Source: G965267605 sp965267605 (lineage in GTDB: Bacteria > Bacteroidota > Bacteroidia > Flavobacteriales_E > Vicingaceae). From it: a stretch of 64,000 nt of DNA. Positions 1 to 9,489 of the stretch are shown here, one piece after another; the stretch's first letter is position 1, and the number at the start of each line of letters is the position of its first letter. The notes under the pieces were generated by a model that worked only from the letters and a program-made list of their open reading frames with translations, had not been told where the DNA came from and searched no databases. The stretch is taken from positions 620,001 to 684,000 of the forward strand of contig OZ254088.1 of NCBI GenBank assembly GCA_965267605.1, read 5' to 3'. A program made the translations under genes and the position numbers.

Positions 1-1833
1 ACCAAACGGGTGGGAGGTGAGATCACCAAGGATTTTCCTGTTGTGGTGCATAAGTACCCGATGCTTTCACTAAGCAATAGCTACAGCAAAGAAGAGATTG
101 AGGAGTTTGAAGCCCGGATAAGAAAGGGTGTAGAAGGAGAAGTAGAGTATGTGTGTGAGCTGAAATACGATGGTGTTGCTATTGGGATTACCTATGAGCA
201 TGGAAAGTTCGTGCGTGCTGTTACCAGGGGTGATGGTACGAAGGGTGACGATATAAGCAACAACGTGAGAACGATCCGGACCATTCCATTGGAGTTGAAA
301 GGAGATTATCCTGACGAGCTTGAAATAAGAGGAGAGATATTTTTCCCTATTGACAACTTCACCAGGATGAATGAACTGAGAGCCGAAGCAGGCGAACAGT
401 TGTTTGCCAACCCGAGGAATTCAGCGGCCGGCACACTGAAATCCCAGGATTCGAAAGTTGTTGCTGAGCGTAGTCTGGATTGCTATCTGTACTCGCTGCA
501 TAGCGATGAATTACCCAGGGATAACCATTACGACAATGTGGTTGCCGCAGGCACGTGGGGATTCAAAGTTCCTAAGCAACAAGAGATGATTCGGGTCTGT
601 AAGAACATTGACGAGATTTTTGATTTCATCAATGAATGGGAAGAGAAGAGGGGAGGATTGAATTTTGAAATAGATGGTATCGTTATCAAAGTGAACCATT
701 ACGCGCAGCACGAAGCACTCGGCTTTACTGCTAAGTCGCCACGATGGGCGATTGCATATAAGTACAAAGCGGAGGAAGTAACCACCAGGCTCAATTCTAT
801 TTCCTATCAGGTAGGTAGAACCGGAGCTGTTACTCCCGTGGCAAACCTTGAGCCTGTGCTGCTCGCAGGAACAGTTGTTAAGCGCGCCTCTCTGCACAAT
901 GCTGATCAGATTGAAAAGCTTGACTTGCATTATGAAGACATGGTCTATGTTGAAAAGGGCGGGGAGATCATTCCTAAAGTAACCAAGGTGGATACGGAGC
1001 AGCGTGCAGCATCAGCAAAGCCTGTTGTGTTCATTGAGGAGTGCCCTGAGTGTGGTACTACTTTGGAAAGGGAAGAGGGTGAGGCACAGCATTTCTGCCT
1101 TAATTCGCTGGGATGTCGACCTCAGATTACCGGAAGGATACAGCATTTCATTGCCAGAAAGGCCATGGACATAGATGGTCTTGGAGATGAAACCATCGAA
1201 CAGCTTTTTGAAGAGGAACTCATTAAGGATGTTGCTGATCTCTATGTGTTGGAGCGTGATAGATTGCTGGAATTGGAGCGTATGGGTGAGAAGTCGGCCG
1301 ACAATTTGTTGGCAGGTGTAGAGGCCTCGAAACAGGTACCCTTTCCGCGCGTATTGTTTGCTTTAGGTATTCGCTTTGTTGGAGAAACGGTGGCGAAGAA
1401 ACTCGCGCGGGAGTTCAAGACGCTGGATGCCCTGTCGCAGGCCACCATGGAAGAGTTGATTGCAGTTGATGAAATTGGTGACAGGATCGCAGAATCGGTC
1501 ATTGGATTTTTTGAAGACGATCGGAACGTTCAGATCATTGAGAGATTGCGGGAAGCGGGTGTTCAATTGGCCATCAGTGAGGAGGAGCAGGCGGCTGGTT
1601 CCGATACGCTGGCTGGGTTGACCTTTGTTGTTTCCGGGGTTTTCGAAACGTTTAGTCGTGATGAACTCAAAGCCAGCATTGAAGCAAATGGCGGTAAGGT
1701 CTCCGGTTCCATTTCCGGCAAGACCAGTTACCTGGTTGCTGGAGATAAAATGGGACCTAGTAAGAGGCAAAAAGCGGAATCACTTGGTGTCAAGATCATT
1801 GATGAGGTCAGCTATCGCGAGATGATCAATTGA
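1..1833 (+). CDS. ligA: NAD-dependent DNA ligase LigA (5' end cut by window)
   Basis: Seals nicks in duplex DNA using NAD+, in replication and repair. The reading frame is open from base 1, so the gene starts outside the window. About 610 residues are visible against a usual 670, so roughly the first 60 are missing. The adenylation motif CELKYDG is present with the nucleotidyl-accepting lysine at bases 163-165. It is followed by the OB fold, a four-cysteine zinc finger (CPECG then CLNSLGC, bases about 1040-1120), helix-hairpin-helix repeats, and a C-terminal BRCT domain from about base 1610. Its last 22 bases overlap the 3' end of the convergent recQ. Identification is secure. Confidence 0.97.
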   Translation, partial: TKRVGGEITKDFPVVVHKYPMLSLSNSYSKEEIEEFEARIRKGVEGEVEYVCELKYDGVAIGITYEHGKFVRAVTRGDGTKGDDISNNVRTIRTIPLELKGDYPDELEIRGEIFFPIDNFTRMNELRAEAGEQLFANPRNSAAGTLKSQDSKVVAERSLDCYLYSLHSDELPRDNHYDNVVAAGTWGFKVPKQQEMIRVCKNIDEIFDFINEWEEKRGGLNFEIDGIVIKVNHYAQHEALGFTAKSPRWAIAYKYKAEEVTTRLNSISYQVGRTGAVTPVANLEPVLLAGTVVKRASLHNADQIEKLDLHYEDMVYVEKGGEIIPKVTKVDTEQRAASAKPVVFIEECPECGTTLEREEGEAQHFCLNSLGCRPQITGRIQHFIARKAMDIDGLGDETIEQLFEEELIKDVADLYVLERDRLLELERMGEKSADNLLAGVEASKQVPFPRVLFALGIRFVGETVAKKLAREFKTLDALSQATMEELIAVDEIGDRIAESVIGFFEDDRNVQIIERLREAGVQLAISEEEQAAGSDTLAGLTFVVSGVFETFSRDELKASIEANGGKVSGSISGKTSYLVAGDKMGPSKRQKAESLGVKIIDEVSYREMIN

Positions 1834-3719
1834 TCTTTGTCGTTGCTGGTAAGCGTTCCCTCTTCCATCATCCATCTGACTTTTTCAATGAGCTGTTGAT
1901 CTTCTACAGGTAGCACTTTGCAGAGCTCATGAATCGTTCTGCTTCTGTCCTCCAAGGCATTGAGGATTTGTTGATCCAGAGGAAGTCCTTGAATGCGCTC
2001 TTCCAGTGTTTCTATGCAAGTGTCGCATACACCGCAGCGCTCTCTTCCTTCTTCCCCAAAGTAGACGTTGATGAGGTGCGATCGGCAGGTGTCGTCATTT
2101 CGAAGGTAAGAGAGTATGGCTTCCAGTTTCTCCGTTCTTATTTCTTTTCGTTTGTAATACCGCTCTTTGGATAAGCGAATAGTATTGGCATCTACCCTTG
2201 GTCTTGTAAACTCGATTAAGGGTTCTGTGCTTCTTTGTTTGTAGGCGATTACGCGCATTTTCTTCATGGTCTTCAACATGCGCACCACCTGTTTGGAAGG
2301 TGTTTGGAGAATTCTTCCTACCTGATCTTCATTGATTCGAATAAAGTGATCGAACAAACCTCCATACGATCTTAACAATGATTCCAACAATGGACCAAAC
2401 TCTTTGTTTTCTTCAATGAATGAAAGTGCGGCATCATTCTTAAGCAACACTTTCGCTACAGAAGGGGAGTAAGCACTCTCATTAAGCCTGATGAAGCCTT
2501 CAAGTTCAAGGATTTTGCAACAGGCATAAGTAACAGACACCGATGCTGAGTACCTGCTACAGTATTTGTTGATATCGAATGGAAAACTACTTCCAGCTCC
2601 TTCACCTTGTCTTACCTGATAGAAATTGGCAAGCTGTTGGTAGTGAAGTTGTACTTCCTCTACTGATGGAAAACTACGTTCAAGCTGCTTGAGGCTGGTG
2701 TCGATGTCAGGAGCACTGTATAGAAGAATAGCATTGGCCGGCAACCCATCACGGCCAGCCCGCCCGGCTTCCTGGTAGTATCCTTCCAACGATTCAGGCA
2801 CATACCAATGCACAACCAGCCGCACATCGCGTTTATCAATGCCCATTCCGAATGCATTGGTGGCCACCATTATCCGGATCTCCCCAGAGATCCAGGCTTC
2901 TTGTGCCGCTGTGCGCTCCTCGTAATTCAAACCACCGTGATAGAAACCAGCCGAATAACCCTGATGTATCAGATATTCTGCCAGGTCTTTCACGTGTCTC
3001 CTGCGGTTAACATAAATGATTGCACTACCAGCATATGCATTCAATAATTCCAGGATGCGCAACTTCTTATCGGCTACTTCCTCTACGCCATAGGATAGGT
3101 TGTTACGAGAAAAATCACCTGCAATGGCATTATGTGGAGTGAATCCTAGCTTATCTTGAATGTCTTCCTTTACCTGAACTGTGGCTGAAGCGGTCAATGC
3201 CAGAATGGGCGTATCAGGGCACAGTTCGCGCAGTTCAGAGAGCTTCAGGTAGGATGGCCTGAAATCGTATCCCCATTCGGAAATACAGTGTGCTTCATCA
3301 ATCGCGATGAGCTGTACGTTCATTTTAACGAGCCTTTGCCTGAACAATTCATTCTGTACACGTTCAGGTGAGATCATCAGGAAACGGTAATCCCCATAGA
3401 TGCAATTGTCCAGTATCCTGTCTATATCCTGTTTGGTGAGTTGGCCATGGATCAGATCGGCTTTGATGCCGCGGTTTCTCAACTGATCAACCTGGTCTTG
3501 CATCAGTGCGATCAGGGGTGAGATCACTAATGTGAGCCCACCGAATATCATTCCCGGTACCTGGTAGCAAATGGACTTGCCTCCACCTGTGGGTAGCAGG
3601 GCAAGGGTATCCTGCCTCTGAAGTATGCTTTGAATAATGGATTCCTGCTCACCACGAAAAGCATCGTATCCCCAGTATTCCTTGAGGATCTTTAACGGTT
3701 CGGTAACCGTCTGGCTCAT
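1812..3719 (-). CDS. recQ: RecQ-family ATP-dependent DNA helicase
   Basis: A 635-residue superfamily 2 helicase that unwinds DNA 3' to 5' during recombination and fork repair. Visible motifs are Walker A GGGKS (residues 45-49), the Walker B box DEAH (141-144), a helicase C-terminal domain with QEAGRAGRDG, and a RecQ zinc site (C-RSH then CGVCDTC) near residue 560. A short winged-helix-like tail follows, and a clear HRDC domain is not obvious. The start overlaps the stop of the M42 peptidase gene by four bases (ATGA), so it is probably the last gene of a dnaN-peptidase-recQ transcript. The tail overlaps ligA in convergent orientation. Confidence 0.95.
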   Translation of the reverse strand: MSQTVTEPLKILKEYWGYDAFRGEQESIIQSILQRQDTLALLPTGGGKSICYQVPGMIFGGLTLVISPLIALMQDQVDQLRNRGIKADLIHGQLTKQDIDRILDNCIYGDYRFLMISPERVQNELFRQRLVKMNVQLIAIDEAHCISEWGYDFRPSYLKLSELRELCPDTPILALTASATVQVKEDIQDKLGFTPHNAIAGDFSRNNLSYGVEEVADKKLRILELLNAYAGSAIIYVNRRRHVKDLAEYLIHQGYSAGFYHGGLNYEERTAAQEAWISGEIRIMVATNAFGMGIDKRDVRLVVHWYVPESLEGYYQEAGRAGRDGLPANAILLYSAPDIDTSLKQLERSFPSVEEVQLHYQQLANFYQVRQGEGAGSSFPFDINKYCSRYSASVSVTYACCKILELEGFIRLNESAYSPSVAKVLLKNDAALSFIEENKEFGPLLESLLRSYGGLFDHFIRINEDQVGRILQTPSKQVVRMLKTMKKMRVIAYKQRSTEPLIEFTRPRVDANTIRLSKERYYKRKEIRTEKLEAILSYLRNDDTCRSHLINVYFGEEGRERCGVCDTCIETLEERIQGLPLDQQILNALEDRSRTIHELCKVLPVEDQQLIEKVRWMMEEGTLTSNDKDQLIISR

Positions 3720-4651
3720 AATTCTCGCATCAATGCCTTGTAGACCCTGATCATCGATTCAAGATCTGAGATGTGAACTTTCTCGTCAGGGGAATGCACA
3801 CCGGATTCCGGTGCGCCAACAAAAACCCAGTCTACCGGATACGGGCTGCGTTGAATGGCCTGGCCATCGCTTCCTCCTGCACTCTCCACTTCCAATTGAT
3901 GTTTGATCTTCTTGTCTTTGAGTATGCCCAGGATCTTATCCAGGTACACGCGCCTTGGAATTCCTGAATCTCGCATGGAAACCGCTGCACCTTTTCCAGC
4001 TTTAACACCTTCGGTTACCCAGGTGATATCAGATATCAGGGCTTGCCTTACGCCCAGTTCCTCATACATGTAACGTGTCAGGTATCCTACGCTTCCTGCA
4101 TGGTGTTCTTCCCAACAGGAGAAGCAGATGAGTCCGTGTTGTAAGGCCCTGGCCACTTCCAGCGCATTGAAGACTCCCATTCTATTGTCCAGATAAGGAC
4201 TTACAATGTACTTTCCTTCCTGTCTGAAGTTGGGCTTGAACGTCAGGGAAGTACCCCTGTCGATTGTTCTTTTGAAATCGGCCTTTAACGTGATGTGCTG
4301 GTATTCATCCTCTTCCTCACGAAGGGTACAGGTAATGCTTCCCTTGCTGTCCTTACCCACAAGTTTGAAGCCTTCTTTGGCAATTGGACTTCCAATTTTG
4401 ATGAGTTCATTATCGTAGCCAACTGTAAATCCAATGGAATCAATATGGGAAAAGATGGCCGTTCGAGGCTGACCGAACTTCAGGATCAGGCAATCCTGAA
4501 AATGCTCACCGTAAATGAGTTCAGGTTGAACTTTCCAGTTCTTCGATTCCTTCCTGACGTGGTTGATCAGGAACTGTTGCATAGGTCGTTCAGACCCGCT
4601 GGGAGCGTGAACACGGATGAGCTTTTCAAGAAGCGTGAGATCCAGCTTCAA
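3716..4651 (-). CDS. M42-family metallopeptidase / aminopeptidase
   Basis: A 311-residue cytoplasmic dinuclear zinc peptidase of the M42 (tetrahedral aminopeptidase/glutamyl aminopeptidase) type. The expected metal ligands appear in order: HID in FSHIDSIG, D in LDNRMG, the catalytic EE pair in CWEEHH, D in ISDIT and H in GVHSPDE. Family members usually have AHxDE at the first site; here it is SHIDS, which keeps the His and Asp. No signal peptide is seen. It lies four bases after dnaN and overlaps recQ by four bases, indicating cotranscription. Peptide recycling is the likely role; the substrate cannot be read from sequence. Confidence 0.85.
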   Translation of the reverse strand: MKLDLTLLEKLIRVHAPSGSERPMQQFLINHVRKESKNWKVQPELIYGEHFQDCLILKFGQPRTAIFSHIDSIGFTVGYDNELIKIGSPIAKEGFKLVGKDSKGSITCTLREEEDEYQHITLKADFKRTIDRGTSLTFKPNFRQEGKYIVSPYLDNRMGVFNALEVARALQHGLICFSCWEEHHAGSVGYLTRYMYEELGVRQALISDITWVTEGVKAGKGAAVSMRDSGIPRRVYLDKILGILKDKKIKHQLEVESAGGSDGQAIQRSPYPVDWVFVGAPESGVHSPDEKVHISDLESMIRVYKALMREL

Positions 4652-4655
4652 TAGA

Positions 4656-5777
4656 TCAGTTGTTAAGCATTACCGGCATTACCAGCATGATCAACGTTTC
4701 CTGGTCATCATCCTTTTCAGCTGGAGTAAGAATTCCCGCTCGATTTGGTGCCGATAACTCCAGACAAACCTCAGTACTGGTTAGGTTATTCAGCATTTCC
4801 ATCAGGAACCTGGAGTTAAAACCAATCTCCATGTCTTCTCCTTCATAGCTGCATGTAAGTCGTTCGGTAGCTTCATTGGAGAAGTCTTGATCCTCCGCAG
4901 AAATATTCAATTCGCTACCGGTTATCTTCAATCGCACCTGATGCGTGGTCTTGTTTGAGAAAATGGATACACGCTTTACAGCACTCAGGAATGTTTCCCT
5001 ATCAATGGTCAGTCGGTGTGGATTCTCGGTTGGAATAACCGCATTGTAGTTCGGGTATTTACCATCGATCAATCTGGAGATCAATACACTGTCATCAAAA
5101 GTAAATCGGGCGTTGGTTTCGTTGTATTCAATGGTCACATCTTCATCGATGGTTGGCAGCACCGATTTCAACAAGTGTAAAGGTTTCTTTGGCATGATGA
5201 AGGAAGACGTTTTGCTTCCCTGTACATCCTGTCTGCCATACTTAACCAATTTATGAGCATCAGTGGCCACGAAGGTTACTTCGTTGGAATCAAGTTCGAA
5301 GAACACACCAGACATTACTGGCCTAAGGTCATCATTGCCTGAAGCAAAAATGGTTTTGTTAATGGCGTTACCCAGAATCATGGAATTGCATGTAAGTGTT
5401 GTTGGGCTGTCTACCTCAGGCATCTTTGGAAACTCCGAAGCGCTTTGGCCAACAAGTTTATACTTACCGTTGTCTGAGCTCAATTCAATCCCCATGTTCT
5501 CCTGATCGATCGTAAACGTGATCGGTTGCTCCGGAAAAGCTTTAAGGATATCAAGTAGAAGTCTTGCGGGAATAGTAACCGCCCCATCTTCCTTGGCTTC
5601 TACCTGTACTTTGGAAACATAGGTGCTTTCCAGATCAGAAGCAGAGATGGTAAGTTGTCCATCGCTGATCTCGAATAGGAAATTATCCAATACTGGTAGG
5701 GTGTTAGAGGCGTTCAGGACTCCGCCTACTATCTGTAGTTTCTTTAAAAGTGCTCCGCTTGATACAATGAATTTCAT
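4656..5777 (-). CDS. dnaN: DNA polymerase III subunit beta (sliding clamp)
   Basis: A 373-residue ring-forming processivity clamp for the replicative polymerase, matching the usual length and the three-fold repeated clamp fold. The N terminus (MKFIVSSGALLKKLQ) and C terminus (LIMLVMPVMLNN, the hydrophobic partner-binding end) are typical. A TAnnTTTG box lies 27 bases upstream. It heads a run with the M42 peptidase and recQ. The gldF-gldG-DUF4340 genes lie immediately upstream on the same strand but are separated by 108 bases containing that promoter. dnaN is not accompanied by dnaA here. Confidence 0.96.
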   Translation of the reverse strand: MKFIVSSGALLKKLQIVGGVLNASNTLPVLDNFLFEISDGQLTISASDLESTYVSKVQVEAKEDGAVTIPARLLLDILKAFPEQPITFTIDQENMGIELSSDNGKYKLVGQSASEFPKMPEVDSPTTLTCNSMILGNAINKTIFASGNDDLRPVMSGVFFELDSNEVTFVATDAHKLVKYGRQDVQGSKTSSFIMPKKPLHLLKSVLPTIDEDVTIEYNETNARFTFDDSVLISRLIDGKYPNYNAVIPTENPHRLTIDRETFLSAVKRVSIFSNKTTHQVRLKITGSELNISAEDQDFSNEATERLTCSYEGEDMEIGFNSRFLMEMLNNLTSTEVCLELSAPNRAGILTPAEKDDDQETLIMLVMPVMLNN

Positions 5778-5803
5778 TACAAATGAACCTTAGATTAGGC
5801 CAA

Positions 5804-5811
5804 CAAAATTA
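5804..5811 (-). promoter_or_regulatory. dnaN -7 promoter box
   Basis: Reads TAATTTTG on the minus strand, an exact match to the Bacteroidota -7 consensus TAnnTTTG, 27 bases before the dnaN start codon. I see no TTTG at the usual -33 distance, so the call rests on the -7 box and its position. Confidence 0.5.
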
Positions 5812-5885
5812 TGCTTTTTGCTTGCCTAGCCTTGAATTTCAACGTGCCGTTTTGCACGAATTTTCAACAACTTTTCAGCCGGGTT

Positions 5886-6905
5886 CTAAGATGCTGGAAT
5901 AAACTGGGAAAGCTCCCTGTACAAAGCATCAAAAGTGGCGTACTGAACGTACACAAAATCCTTTCCATTCAGCAGTGCATGCATCCTGTCAAGATCGTAT
6001 GGATAAACGTTTCCTTCAAAGTCTGCTTTTCCTGCTTTGTTCGCCAGACGAAAGGTTTTGATCACAACAGGATCACCGGAAAGAGGCTCAAGGGTCATGG
6101 TGTAAAATCCATTCGATCCCAGGATTGAATCTTTCTCAGCTTCACCGATTTCCATATCCATCACTTCCCAATGGATGTTCTGGAATCGGTCGAGGTAAGA
6201 TTTGATGGCTTCTTCAGGGGCCTGATAAGGATTGTCTTTCGCATCCAACAATTCAAAACTGCCACCACTGCCTTGTTTGAGAACAAAAGATTGGTCCGGC
6301 TTCTCAGCGTTCTCCAGACGCAACGATTTGATTTCCGCTAGCCCGTAATTGAAAACGGTACGGTCTCTCCATAAATGCTCTTCCACGAAGAATCTGGTAG
6401 AAAGGTATCCATGGAATCCAGGAATGTGAGTAATGAAAGCGTTCTTAGCGATTTCCCCATTCTGCTCAAGAATCATGTAGTTGCCAAGCTGATCGTGTAC
6501 AGAAATACCCAGGTGGTAAATCTTCAGCGGCTCGCTTTGACCATTCGTGTAGATCTCAACTTCCTTGCCTGTACTGGCCATGTTTCTCACAACGGTTTCA
6601 GTCGTGGCTTCGTTAACCGGGCTTTCCACCGCAATCCTGTTGAACGTTTTGAGAAGCAATTGAATCGCATCGGGTCGGGCGTAGTAAGTGTCATTCAATC
6701 TCCAGTTCGCACCGTCAATTCTTTCCAGTTTGACTTCTCCTTCCCCCTTGTGCTTGATCACGATCTTGGTAACAGCGGCAGTATCCTGAACCGCGAAATC
6801 AGATTGTTCATCGTTTAGTGTACTGGTGTCACCTTTTGTTTTGGAAACGTAGAAGGCTACCAGGGCAAGGACTACAATGATGCCGGGGATAATGTACTTC
6901 TTCAT
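5886..6905 (-). CDS. DUF4340 domain-containing membrane-anchored protein
   Basis: A 339-residue protein with an N-terminal hydrophobic anchor (IIPGIIVVLALVAFYV) followed by a periplasmic region. The arrangement VTKIVIKHKGEGEVKLERIDG then NWRLND is typical of DUF4340 proteins. It begins one base after gldG ends. In many bacteria DUF4340 genes follow ABC-2 permease and GldG-like auxiliary protein genes, so it probably belongs to the same envelope complex as GldF and GldG. Its biochemical role is not known. It is the last gene of the gldF run before the separate dnaN promoter. Confidence 0.8.
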   Translation of the reverse strand: MKKYIIPGIIVVLALVAFYVSKTKGDTSTLNDEQSDFAVQDTAAVTKIVIKHKGEGEVKLERIDGANWRLNDTYYARPDAIQLLLKTFNRIAVESPVNEATTETVVRNMASTGKEVEIYTNGQSEPLKIYHLGISVHDQLGNYMILEQNGEIAKNAFITHIPGFHGYLSTRFFVEEHLWRDRTVFNYGLAEIKSLRLENAEKPDQSFVLKQGSGGSFELLDAKDNPYQAPEEAIKSYLDRFQNIHWEVMDMEIGEAEKDSILGSNGFYTMTLEPLSGDPVVIKTFRLANKAGKADFEGNVYPYDLDRMHALLNGKDFVYVQYATFDALYRELSQFIPAS

Positions 6906-6906
6906 G

Positions 6907-8634
6907 CTACTTGGCGAACTTTTGCTTCCTTACAAAGAACTGGATTAATCCTAAAAGGACGATAATGACTATAGGAACGGTAATATTGAAGGCTTGCCAG
7001 TATATGCGTTCAGTGTCCACTTTCTTCGTGTCCATCAGTCTTATCTTGAATTTCTTGGCCCTTACTTCCATCAAGCCGATGTCACCACACAGGTAATTCA
7101 CACAATTCATTAGGAAGTCACGGTTACCAAAGGTCTGTTTCGTATTCTTATCGTAACCCAGGGGCAGGATCTCTCCTGTTGACCTTTGTACCCAATTCTT
7201 GATGATATCTCCATCAGCTACTACAATCATAGAGGTAGCTTCACTGGTATCTCTAAATGCGATCTCACGTGCTTCTGAGATTTGCGAAGAGATGTGGTGG
7301 TTGCCAAACGGTGAAGGGAATCTTCCTTCCAAAAGCACGGCCGTTGGTGCATACTGAACATTGAACTGCGCCACATTAGGTTCATACCGAAGTATGCTAA
7401 AGCCGATTCGCGAAGGAACGTTAGCCAATCTGGTGTATTGTGAGGTTCGCAGTAAAATCGTTTTCCTGATAGGTGCCCTCCCCACGGTGTCCAGCGTACT
7501 GGTAAATTCACCCTTAACGTAGTTCAGTCCCTTTGAGATAGGGTGGAGGGTATCCGGATTCATTAAAGGGAAGTAGTACCAATCCTTAAACACATACTTC
7601 GGTTGGTTTCCGATCATGCCGGCAACCAGTTTAAGCTTCGCACACTGCAGGTCCATCACCAGGTTTGGATTGGGGCGCACACCATAATAGAACAGCATCT
7701 TCTCCTCCAGTCCGGTTTCCTGTTTGATGGCCATGGTTACATCCTTTCCCTGAAGGCTATCCATACTTGCAAATACCGGATCTACCAGCCACAATACCTT
7801 GCCACCATACATGATGTATTGATCAATGATGAAAAGGTCTTTATCGCTGAAGGCTGAATCAGGTTTCGCAACAATCAACAGGTCATACTTGTTTTGGATT
7901 ACCGAACTGTTCGAATCCACAACCCGCTCCGTTAGCGCACTGAGCTGTTGATTGATCGAGATCCTGTCAATGGCATAGTACTGACTAAGAGACATGGAAA
8001 TATCTCCTACAGCCAGGCGGTCAAGCTCTCCATTACCTTCCAGGAAAGCAATCTTTCTGGGCTTCTCTGTGTTCAACACCTTCACAGCAGAGGCCATTTC
8101 GTATTCAAGGTTCTCAATGCTCACGTTGATCATGGCGTTGGGGTTCATACCAACGGTCGACTTCAACAACGGTACGGGTAGTTTCATGCCGCCACGTGAG
8201 AATACCGCCCAGGGCCAGATGGTCTTGTCAGACGTACCATCACTGGTAACATCATGTACATCTGTAGGTCGCATGCCCTGATCGTATAGCTGCTGCTCTA
8301 CCTGAGCGTTGGTCTTTTCATCGGGACTACCGGTGGGGTTGATAAACTCGTACTGAATATTGGAGCCCCCATAGGCTTTCATTTCATCCAGCTTCTCTTT
8401 CGTGGCATCGCGCAGGCGTTTCACGTCAGGCTCGAAATCGCCTTCCAGGTATACCTTCACAAATATGACGTCATCAAGGTCGCGTAACATCGTTTTCGTG
8501 GCTTCGGATAACGAATGGCGTTTTTCTGACGTCAGGTCAAATCGCTCAAAAACGAACGTACCGATGTAGTTCAGAAGGAAGATGATCAATAGAAAACTCC
8601 CAAGGTTCGATATGTCTTTCTTTCGCTGTTCCAT
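6907..8634 (-). CDS. gldG: Gliding motility ABC transporter auxiliary protein GldG
   Basis: A 575-residue membrane protein with an N-terminal transmembrane segment (FLLIIFLLNYIGTFVF), a long periplasmic part of the GldG/DUF7088-type fold, and a C-terminal transmembrane segment (NITVPIVIIVLLGLIQFFV). GldG works with the permease GldF and the ATPase GldA, which is absent here, in flavobacterial gliding and envelope function. The start is taken as the ATG that overlaps the gldF stop in TAATG; a GTG two codons upstream is also possible. The gldF-gldG pair followed by DUF4340 and dnaN agrees with a Flavobacteriales-like genome. Confidence 0.93.
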   Translation of the reverse strand: MEQRKKDISNLGSFLLIIFLLNYIGTFVFERFDLTSEKRHSLSEATKTMLRDLDDVIFVKVYLEGDFEPDVKRLRDATKEKLDEMKAYGGSNIQYEFINPTGSPDEKTNAQVEQQLYDQGMRPTDVHDVTSDGTSDKTIWPWAVFSRGGMKLPVPLLKSTVGMNPNAMINVSIENLEYEMASAVKVLNTEKPRKIAFLEGNGELDRLAVGDISMSLSQYYAIDRISINQQLSALTERVVDSNSSVIQNKYDLLIVAKPDSAFSDKDLFIIDQYIMYGGKVLWLVDPVFASMDSLQGKDVTMAIKQETGLEEKMLFYYGVRPNPNLVMDLQCAKLKLVAGMIGNQPKYVFKDWYYFPLMNPDTLHPISKGLNYVKGEFTSTLDTVGRAPIRKTILLRTSQYTRLANVPSRIGFSILRYEPNVAQFNVQYAPTAVLLEGRFPSPFGNHHISSQISEAREIAFRDTSEATSMIVVADGDIIKNWVQRSTGEILPLGYDKNTKQTFGNRDFLMNCVNYLCGDIGLMEVRAKKFKIRLMDTKKVDTERIYWQAFNITVPIVIIVLLGLIQFFVRKQKFAK

Positions 8635-9365
8635 TACCACCTACGTTTGCCCAGAATGAAACGCGTTAGAATAAGGAATACGGCAATCAGGCTAACGAAA
8701 TACAACATATCTCTGGTGTCCAGCACACCTCTGCTCATCGAGATGTAATGCTCATTGATACCCAGCTTCAGGATTGCTGAATCCAGATTACCGAAGATGC
8801 CCATATAGCTGATGAGCTCAAAGCCGAAGTAGCAGAAAGCGCAAAGCACCAAACCCAGTACGAAGGCTACTACCTGATTGTCTGAAATGCTTGAGGCAAA
8901 TAACCCTATAGATACAAATCCGCCACCCAGGAACAGCAATCCAAAGTAAGAGCCCCACATGCCTCCCGTGTCAAGGTTTCCCGGTGGATTTCCGAGGTTG
9001 TGAACGGTATAGTAATAAACCAGTGTTGGAAGCAGCGATACCAACACCAACAAGAATCCGGCAACGTACTTGGCGAGAACAATTTGAAAATCGGTCAATG
9101 GCTTTGTGAGTAACAATTCGATGGTTCCGGTTCTTTTCTCTTCTGCGAAAGACCGCATGGTAATGGCCGGAATAAGGAAAAGGAATACCAGTGGAGAGAT
9201 CAGAAAGAGACTGTCGAAATTGGCGTAATCGCCATCAAGCACGTTGTAGTTTCCAGGAAATATCCACAGTATAGAGCCATTCAGAAGGAGGAATACGATG
9301 ATTACCACGTATCCCACGATCGAGCTTAGAAAACCTTTGACCTCCTTTTGTATCAGTGTAAACAT
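8634..9365 (-). CDS. gldF: Gliding motility ABC transporter permease GldF
   Basis: A 243-residue ABC-2 type permease with about six transmembrane helices. The conserved segment MRSFAEEKRTGTIELLLTKP lies between helices 2 and 3. It forms the membrane channel with GldG. It is transcribed divergently from lysC with 124 bases between the start codons. A TAACTTTG box lies 23 bases before its ATG. No ATP-binding subunit (GldA) gene lies in the window, which is common because gldA is usually unlinked. Confidence 0.93.
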   Translation of the reverse strand: MFTLIQKEVKGFLSSIVGYVVIIVFLLLNGSILWIFPGNYNVLDGDYANFDSLFLISPLVFLFLIPAITMRSFAEEKRTGTIELLLTKPLTDFQIVLAKYVAGFLLVLVSLLPTLVYYYTVHNLGNPPGNLDTGGMWGSYFGLLFLGGGFVSIGLFASSISDNQVVAFVLGLVLCAFCYFGFELISYMGIFGNLDSAILKLGINEHYISMSRGVLDTRDMLYFVSLIAVFLILTRFILGKRRW

Positions 9366-9387
9366 GACCCCCTCAATCGAACTGATT

Positions 9388-9395
9388 CAAAGTTA
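9388..9395 (-). promoter_or_regulatory. gldF -7 promoter box
   Basis: TAACTTTG on the minus strand matches TAnnTTTG exactly and sits 23 bases before the gldF start. A TTTG (bases 9420-9423, minus strand) lies 24 bases upstream, slightly more than the usual 17-23, and could be the -33 element. Confidence 0.55.
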
Positions 9396-9489
9396 GCATT
9401 ATTGCATGGTCAGCGAAACCAAATAAAATTTTGCTTTAAGAGCCCTATGAATAGTGGCTTTCAATATCTTTACCGCCCATTTGATCGGA

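Noticed and set aside
511..930. Minus-strand open frame inside ligA
   Set aside because: No family resemblance and fully inside a confident gene; it is a shadow frame.
5841..5858. Hairpin cgtgc-cgtttt-gcacg as a terminator after the DUF4340 gene
   Set aside because: The stem has five pairs and no T-run on either strand.
9454..9489. Upstream GTG start for aspartate kinase
   Set aside because: The 12 extra codons do not resemble the family; the MKVLKFGGTS start is canonical.
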